DNA from: Drosophila pseudoobscura
Lineage: Eukaryota; Arthropoda; Insecta; Diptera; Drosophilidae
NCBI RefSeq assembly: GCF_009870125.1
Contig: NC_046679.1
Coordinates: 29,202,001-29,266,000, forward strand
DNA length: 64,000 nucleotides
Direction of reading: 5' to 3'
Part shown: positions 60,259-64,000 of the stretch, in pieces
How positions within the stretch are numbered: the first letter of the stretch is position 1
How the letters are laid out: every line of letters starts with the position of its first letter
Translations under genes and position numbers: made by a program
The notes under the pieces: model-generated
The model's input: only the letters and a program-made list of their open reading frames with translations
Database searches by the model: none
Told to the model about the DNA's origin: nothing

Positions 60259-60336
60259 CTCCAATCACACAAACAGCACAACAATACAGGTCAACAAACC
60301 AGTTCACACGATTTCCGAATAAAATTGTGTAAAGTT

Positions 60337-62758
60337 ATGAAAAAACCACAGCTGTGCCGCCTACTGTGGGCCCGGCGTTTCCATGTGAGCCCAAATCCCG
60401 TCTGGCAAAAGGTGCCAATGTCCAGGTTCGAGAAGGACGACTTTTTGCCGTACGCGAAGCTGGCGGGGGCCTTGAACTGCGTCAAGTCGCGTCTCAAGCG
60501 ACCGCTGACCCTCTCCGAGAAGGTGCTGTACTCGCACTTGGACGAGCCGGAAACGCAGGACATCAAGCGGGGTGAGTCGTATCTGCGGCTGCGTCCCGAT
60601 CGTGTGGCCATGCAGGATGCCACGGCACAGATGGCCCTGCTGCAGTTTATTTCGTCGGGCCTCAAAAAGGTGGCCGTTCCGTCGACGGTGCACTGCGATC
60701 ATTTGATCGAGGCCCAGGTCTGCGGCATCGAGGATCTGGCCCGCGCCAAGGACATGCACAAGGAGGTGTACGATTTTCTGGCCAGCGCCTGCGCCAAGTA
60801 TGGCCTGGGCTTCTGGAAGCCCGGCAGCGGCATCATCCATCAGATCATCCTGGAAAACTATGCCTTCCCGGGGCTCCTGATGATCGGCACCGACTCGCAT
60901 ACCCCCAACGGTGGGGGGCTAGGCGGCCTGTGCATTGGCGTGGGCGGTGCCGATGCCGTCGATGTGATGGCCAACATTCCGTGGGAGCTCAAGTGCCCCA
61001 AGGTCATTGGCTGCAATCTCACGGGCAAGATCAGTGGCTGGACATCGCCCAAGGATGTCATCCTGAAGATGGCCGAAATCTTGACCGTCAAAGGGGGCAC
61101 TGGGGCCATCATCGAGTACCATGGCAGTGGCGTGGAGTCCATCTCCTGCACAGGAATGGCCACCATTTGCAACATGGGGGCGGAGATTGGGGCCACCACA
61201 TCGCTCTTTCCGTTCAATCAGCGTATGGCCAAATATCTGTGTGCCACCGGCAGGGGCGAGATGGCTGCGCTGGCGGAAAAGTACCAGAAGGAGCTCCTAA
61301 CGGCAGACAAGGATTGCAAGTACGATCAGCTGATCGAGATCAATTTGGATACCCTCGAGCCGCTGGTGAATGGACCCTTTACCCCGGATCTGGCTCATCC
61401 CATCAGCAAGTTGGGAGAGAACTCCAAGAAGAACGGATATCCCATGGATATTAAGGTAGGTAGACGATGTTTATAGGCGACATTTAATAGCGATAGTTTT
61501 GCAGGTTGGTCTAATCGGCTCCTGCACCAATTCCTCGTACGAGGACATGGGCCGCTGTGCCAACATCGCCAAGGATGCCCTCAGTCATGGCCTGAAATCG
61601 AATATACCCTTTAATGTGACGCCAGGATCGGAGCAGATCCGCGCCACCATCGAACGGGATGGCATGTTCGAGGTTTTCGAAAAATTTGGCGGCACTGTGC
61701 TGGCCAACGCCTGTGGCCCGTGCATCGGCCAGTGGGACCGCAAGGACGTGAAGAAGGGCGAGAAGAACACCATCATGACGTCGTACAATCGCAACTTTAC
61801 GGGCCGCAACGATGCGAATCCTGCCACCCATTGCTTTGTGACCAGCCCCGAAATGGTCACGGCTCTGTCCATTTGCGGACGCCTCGACTTCAATCCCCTC
61901 AAGGACGAACTGGAGGGTACGGACGGCAAGAAGTTCAAGCTGAAGGCACCCCATGGCGAGGAGCTGCCGGCCAAGGGCTTCGATCCGGGACAGGACACGT
62001 ACACGGCTCCACCGGCCAGCGGTGATGATGTCAAGGTGGTCGTCGATCCCAAGTCCGAGCGCTTGCAGGTCCTGGCCCCCTTTGAGAAGTGGGACGGCAA
62101 GGACTATGTGGATCTCACGGTACTCATCAAAATCAAGGGCAAATGCACCACCGATCACATCTCGGCGGCGGGGCCGTGGCTCAAGTATCGCGGCCATTTG
62201 GACAACATCTCCAACAATCTGTTCATCGGCGCCACCAACGCGGAGAACAACGAGATGAACAAACTGAAGAATCAGAAGTCGGGCGAGTATGCCGCCGTTC
62301 CGGCGGTGGCACGCGACTACAAGGCCAACAAGATCAAGTGGGTGGCCGTGGGCGAGGAGAACTACGGCGAGGGCTCGTCGCGGGAGCATGCCGCCCTGGA
62401 GCCGCGCCACTTGGGCGGTGTGGCCATCATTGTCAAGTCGTTTGCCCGCATCCACGAGACGAATCTCAAGAAGCAGGGCATGCTGGCCCTGACCTTTGCC
62501 AATGCCGGCGACTACGACAAGGTGAAGCCCGACAGCAAGATCTCGCTGCTGAATCTCAAGGATCTGGCCGCCGGCAAGCCCGTCGACTGTGAGATCAAGA
62601 ACGGCGGCAGCTCCGACAAGATACAGTTGAATCATTCGTTTAACGACCTCCAGATCAAGTGGTTCCAAGCTGGCAGTGCCTTGAATCTGATGAAGGAACT
62701 GGCCTCCGGTGGGGGCAAGGGTGACGGCAAGGGCAAGGGTGAAGAAAAGCCCAAGTAG
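60337..62758 (+). CDS. Mitochondrial aconitase paralog (mAcon2-like)
   Basis: Aconitase interconverts citrate and isocitrate in the TCA cycle using a 4Fe-4S cluster. Exons are 60337-61455 and 61505-62758, with a 49-nt intron (GTAGGT donor, TTTTGCAG acceptor) placed between codons, giving 790 residues. The ATG at 60337 is the first in frame. It starts a basic presequence ([20 protein letters not shown]) suited to mitochondrial import. Cluster cysteines are Cys380 (GLIGSCTNS), Cys443 and Cys446 ([11 protein letters not shown]). Active-site motifs include [10 protein letters not shown] (185-194) and [14 protein letters not shown] (swivel domain, Ser664/665, Arg666). Length matches mitochondrial aconitases, but the last 18 residues ([16 protein letters not shown]) form an added Gly/Lys tail. 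It resembles D. melanogaster CG4706 more than the housekeeping enzyme, from memory. A decayed Tc1-like element ends 343 bp upstream. Confidence 0.95.
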
Positions 62759-63092
62759 AAACCCAACACCGACTTCTATGGGCCATGGCTTCAAGCTTTT
62801 AATTTATCGTTTTTCCCATTCAATTTTTACGTGTATACAAATATGGCAATACGGCTTATTGGTTTCTCTTTTATGGAACCCCGTTTTAAATATGATAATA
62901 CAAAATTATATTTGAGAAATTAAAAAATATATATATTAAAAAAACACATCGATTAATTTATTATTGCAGAAGGGATTACCTCGATAAAAGGCAACAAAAA
63001 GAAAATAAGCAAATTTTGTATATAAGAGAGAGAGAGAGACGAAAATATAAAAGCATGTTTAACATCTTAAGAAAAGCCAAACAATTAATTTA
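62759..63092. other. Aconitase 3' flank
   Basis: No canonical AATAAA lies just after the stop codon. A variant AATACA at about 62897-62902 precedes a run of A/T and could serve as the polyadenylation signal. A GA tract lies at 63026-63040. Confidence 0.35.
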
Positions 63093-63098
63093 ACTCAC

Positions 63099-63450
63099 CT
63101 TTTCATTAATATTTCCCCAAAGATTATTGCTCTTTTCTATCTCTCTGCATTTATTCCTCTGCAATTTCTTGCAGTCGTTTAACGCTTTTCTTTCTCGGCA
63201 TTTGCTCCGTTTACCCACGACGTTTCCGGAATAACGACGACAGAAAGACCCGACAAATGGAAAGATTTCTCTAGCACTCGCCAAACAAAAAATATTCCAC
63301 TGCTTTCACACAATTTTCATATTTATACTCCTTTTTTTCTACGATCTGCTCCTTTCTGCGCTCTTTTGAACACCACACTCTTAAAAAAAAAAAACTGCAA
63401 ACGCATTTGCAATAAGATTAATTAAAGGTGCGAGAACAGAGGCATCACTC
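63099..63450 (-). other. Possible 5' non-coding exon of a minus-strand gene
   Basis: On the minus strand, sequence ending TTAATGAAAAG at 63099 is followed by GTGAGT (63098-63093), a good splice donor. The segment upstream is A/G-rich with no recognisable protein, like a fly 5' UTR. The upstream end is not defined. If real, its intron would run leftward across the aconitase gene. No downstream exon was recognised in the window. Confidence 0.3.
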
Positions 63451-63488
63451 TCACGCTGCTTGCATAATTTGCTCAAATGCAGGGCACA

Positions 63489-63512
63489 CTTCAAGAGAGA
63501 GAGAGAGAGCGC
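63489..63512. repeat. GA tract
   Basis: An (AG) run of about eight units lies in a segment that may be promoter-proximal for the minus-strand exon candidate. GA tracts can bind GAGA factor, but position alone does not show function. Confidence 0.5.
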
Positions 63513-63772
63513 AACCTCGCCAAGATTTGCAAAGCGCCACCTCTCCTGCTTCGACAGTTTGAGCTAGAGAGCTGACGATTTGCGCTCGCTCTTTCTTTTA
63601 TGCTGCTTCCTCGCTGCCGGAGTCGGAACACACATTGCAGACCAAACAAAAAGAAAGAAAAAAAATTAGACAACTCAGGGTTTGCTGGCACTGAGCGGTG
63701 ATTTTGTTGATTTTGAAACATGAAAAAAAAGAATTACTGCATCAAATAATATGTTTTTTGATGCTTCTCTGC

Positions 63773-63892
63773 TTATATCGCCTCGCCACGCCATTTGCCG
63801 CCTTTTTGATCGCCTCGCCACGCCATGCCTCTTGCCGCCTTTTTGCCCTTGCTTTTTTTTTGTGGACCGCCTTCGCACTTTTTTTTAGCCAT
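63773..63892 (-). CDS. Possible 39-codon Lys/Gly-rich small protein
   Basis: An ATG at 63892-63890 in the context TTGAAAATGGC matches the Drosophila start consensus well. It opens 39 codons ending in TAA at 63775-63773. The start reads MAKKKCEGGPQKKSKGKKAA and the rest alternates Gly, Arg, Lys and Trp, with two similar stretches (RGMAWRGD and GGKWRGEA) encoded by the 32-bp repeat below. It resembles no family I know. It could be a small basic protein or chance within repetitive DNA. Confidence 0.25.
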   Translation of the reverse strand: MAKKKCEGGPQKKSKGKKAARGMAWRGDQKGGKWRGEAI

Positions 63893-64000
63893 TTTCAATG
63901 TTTAATCAGTTCACCACAACACTTCACTTCACTGCACTTCACTTTTTGCACATATTGCCGCCTCTTTCCATCGCCTCGCCCCGCCATGCCTTTTGCCACC
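63780..64000 (-). repeat. Short GC-rich direct repeats at the window end
   Basis: CGCCTCGCCACGCCAT followed by TTGCCGCCTTTTTG occurs at 63780-63811 and 63812-63849. A third variant starts at 63972 and continues beyond the window. Between them a CACTTCACTTCACTGCACTT run lies at about 63920-63943. Confidence 0.75.

Noticed and set aside
60325..60336. Aconitase start four codons upstream
   Set aside because: The codon there is TTG. The first ATG is at 60337 and begins a normal presequence.
61511..62794. A 427-codon minus-strand frame over aconitase exon 2
   Set aside because: It is the antisense of a well-supported conserved exon. GC-rich third positions remove antisense stops.
3568..63512. 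GA tracts as dosage-compensation recognition elements
   Set aside because: GA runs are everywhere in the window, and the genes suggest an autosomal element, so position gives no support.

Overview
The window looks like Drosophila nuclear DNA. Exons are compact, with very short introns (66 and 49 nt) that carry GTAAGT/GTAGGT donors and pyrimidine-CAG acceptors. Start contexts are of the AAAATG type. Very long non-coding stretches are full of CA, GA and CAG microsatellites. The density of microsatellites and the unusually long poly-G/poly-C runs (up to 26 G) point to a species outside the melanogaster group, perhaps the obscura group; that is inference. The three recognisable genes resemble D. 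melanogaster genes that, from memory, all map to cytological region 86D (SdhC-like CG6629, the Ugt86D cluster, aconitase CG4706). This would make the window part of Muller element E.

Only three protein genes can be supported. (1) A succinate dehydrogenase cytochrome b subunit paralog on the minus strand, 28523-29614, has an 11-nt first coding exon, a Gly/Ala/Pro repeat insert and a long Lys/Glu/Ala tail. (2) A UDP-glycosyltransferase on the minus strand, 45056-46615, has an intact ER-membrane architecture, but both residues aligned with the usual acceptor-side catalytic dyad are replaced. (3) A mitochondrial aconitase paralog on the plus strand, 60337-62758, has two exons and all three Fe-S cysteines. 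Genes 1 and 3 are TCA-cycle paralogs of the kind known to be testis-biased in Drosophila, and both end in Gly/Lys-rich tails.

Everything else is non-coding or repetitive. From 1 to about 28 kb there is no recognisable gene. The stretch holds four of six dispersed copies of one 0.4-0.6 kb repeat (the first five roughly 5-8 kb apart, in alternating orientation), an 11-bp minisatellite at 4.5-5.0 kb, a 133-bp tandem repeat at 7.7-8.2 kb, a 175-212 bp tandem array at 12.0-12.9 kb, and several AT-rich islands of about 0.6-1.1 kb. From 30 to 45 kb there is a 90-160 bp tandem array (33.1-34.0 kb) and four blocks of a degenerate AATACYAGAAAA repeat just downstream of the UGT gene. From 46 to 60 kb there are more AT-rich islands, a diverged repeat copy with a 185-bp duplication, a small hairpin element (57.67-57.88 kb) and a complete but dead Tc1-like transposon (58369-59994) with an IR/DR-type end structure.

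The right end (63.1-64.0 kb) shows a possible minus-strand 5' exon with a good splice donor. If real, the aconitase gene would lie within that gene's intron. A possible 39-codon Lys/Gly-rich reading frame lies beside short GC-rich repeats. No RNA genes or CRISPR arrays were found.
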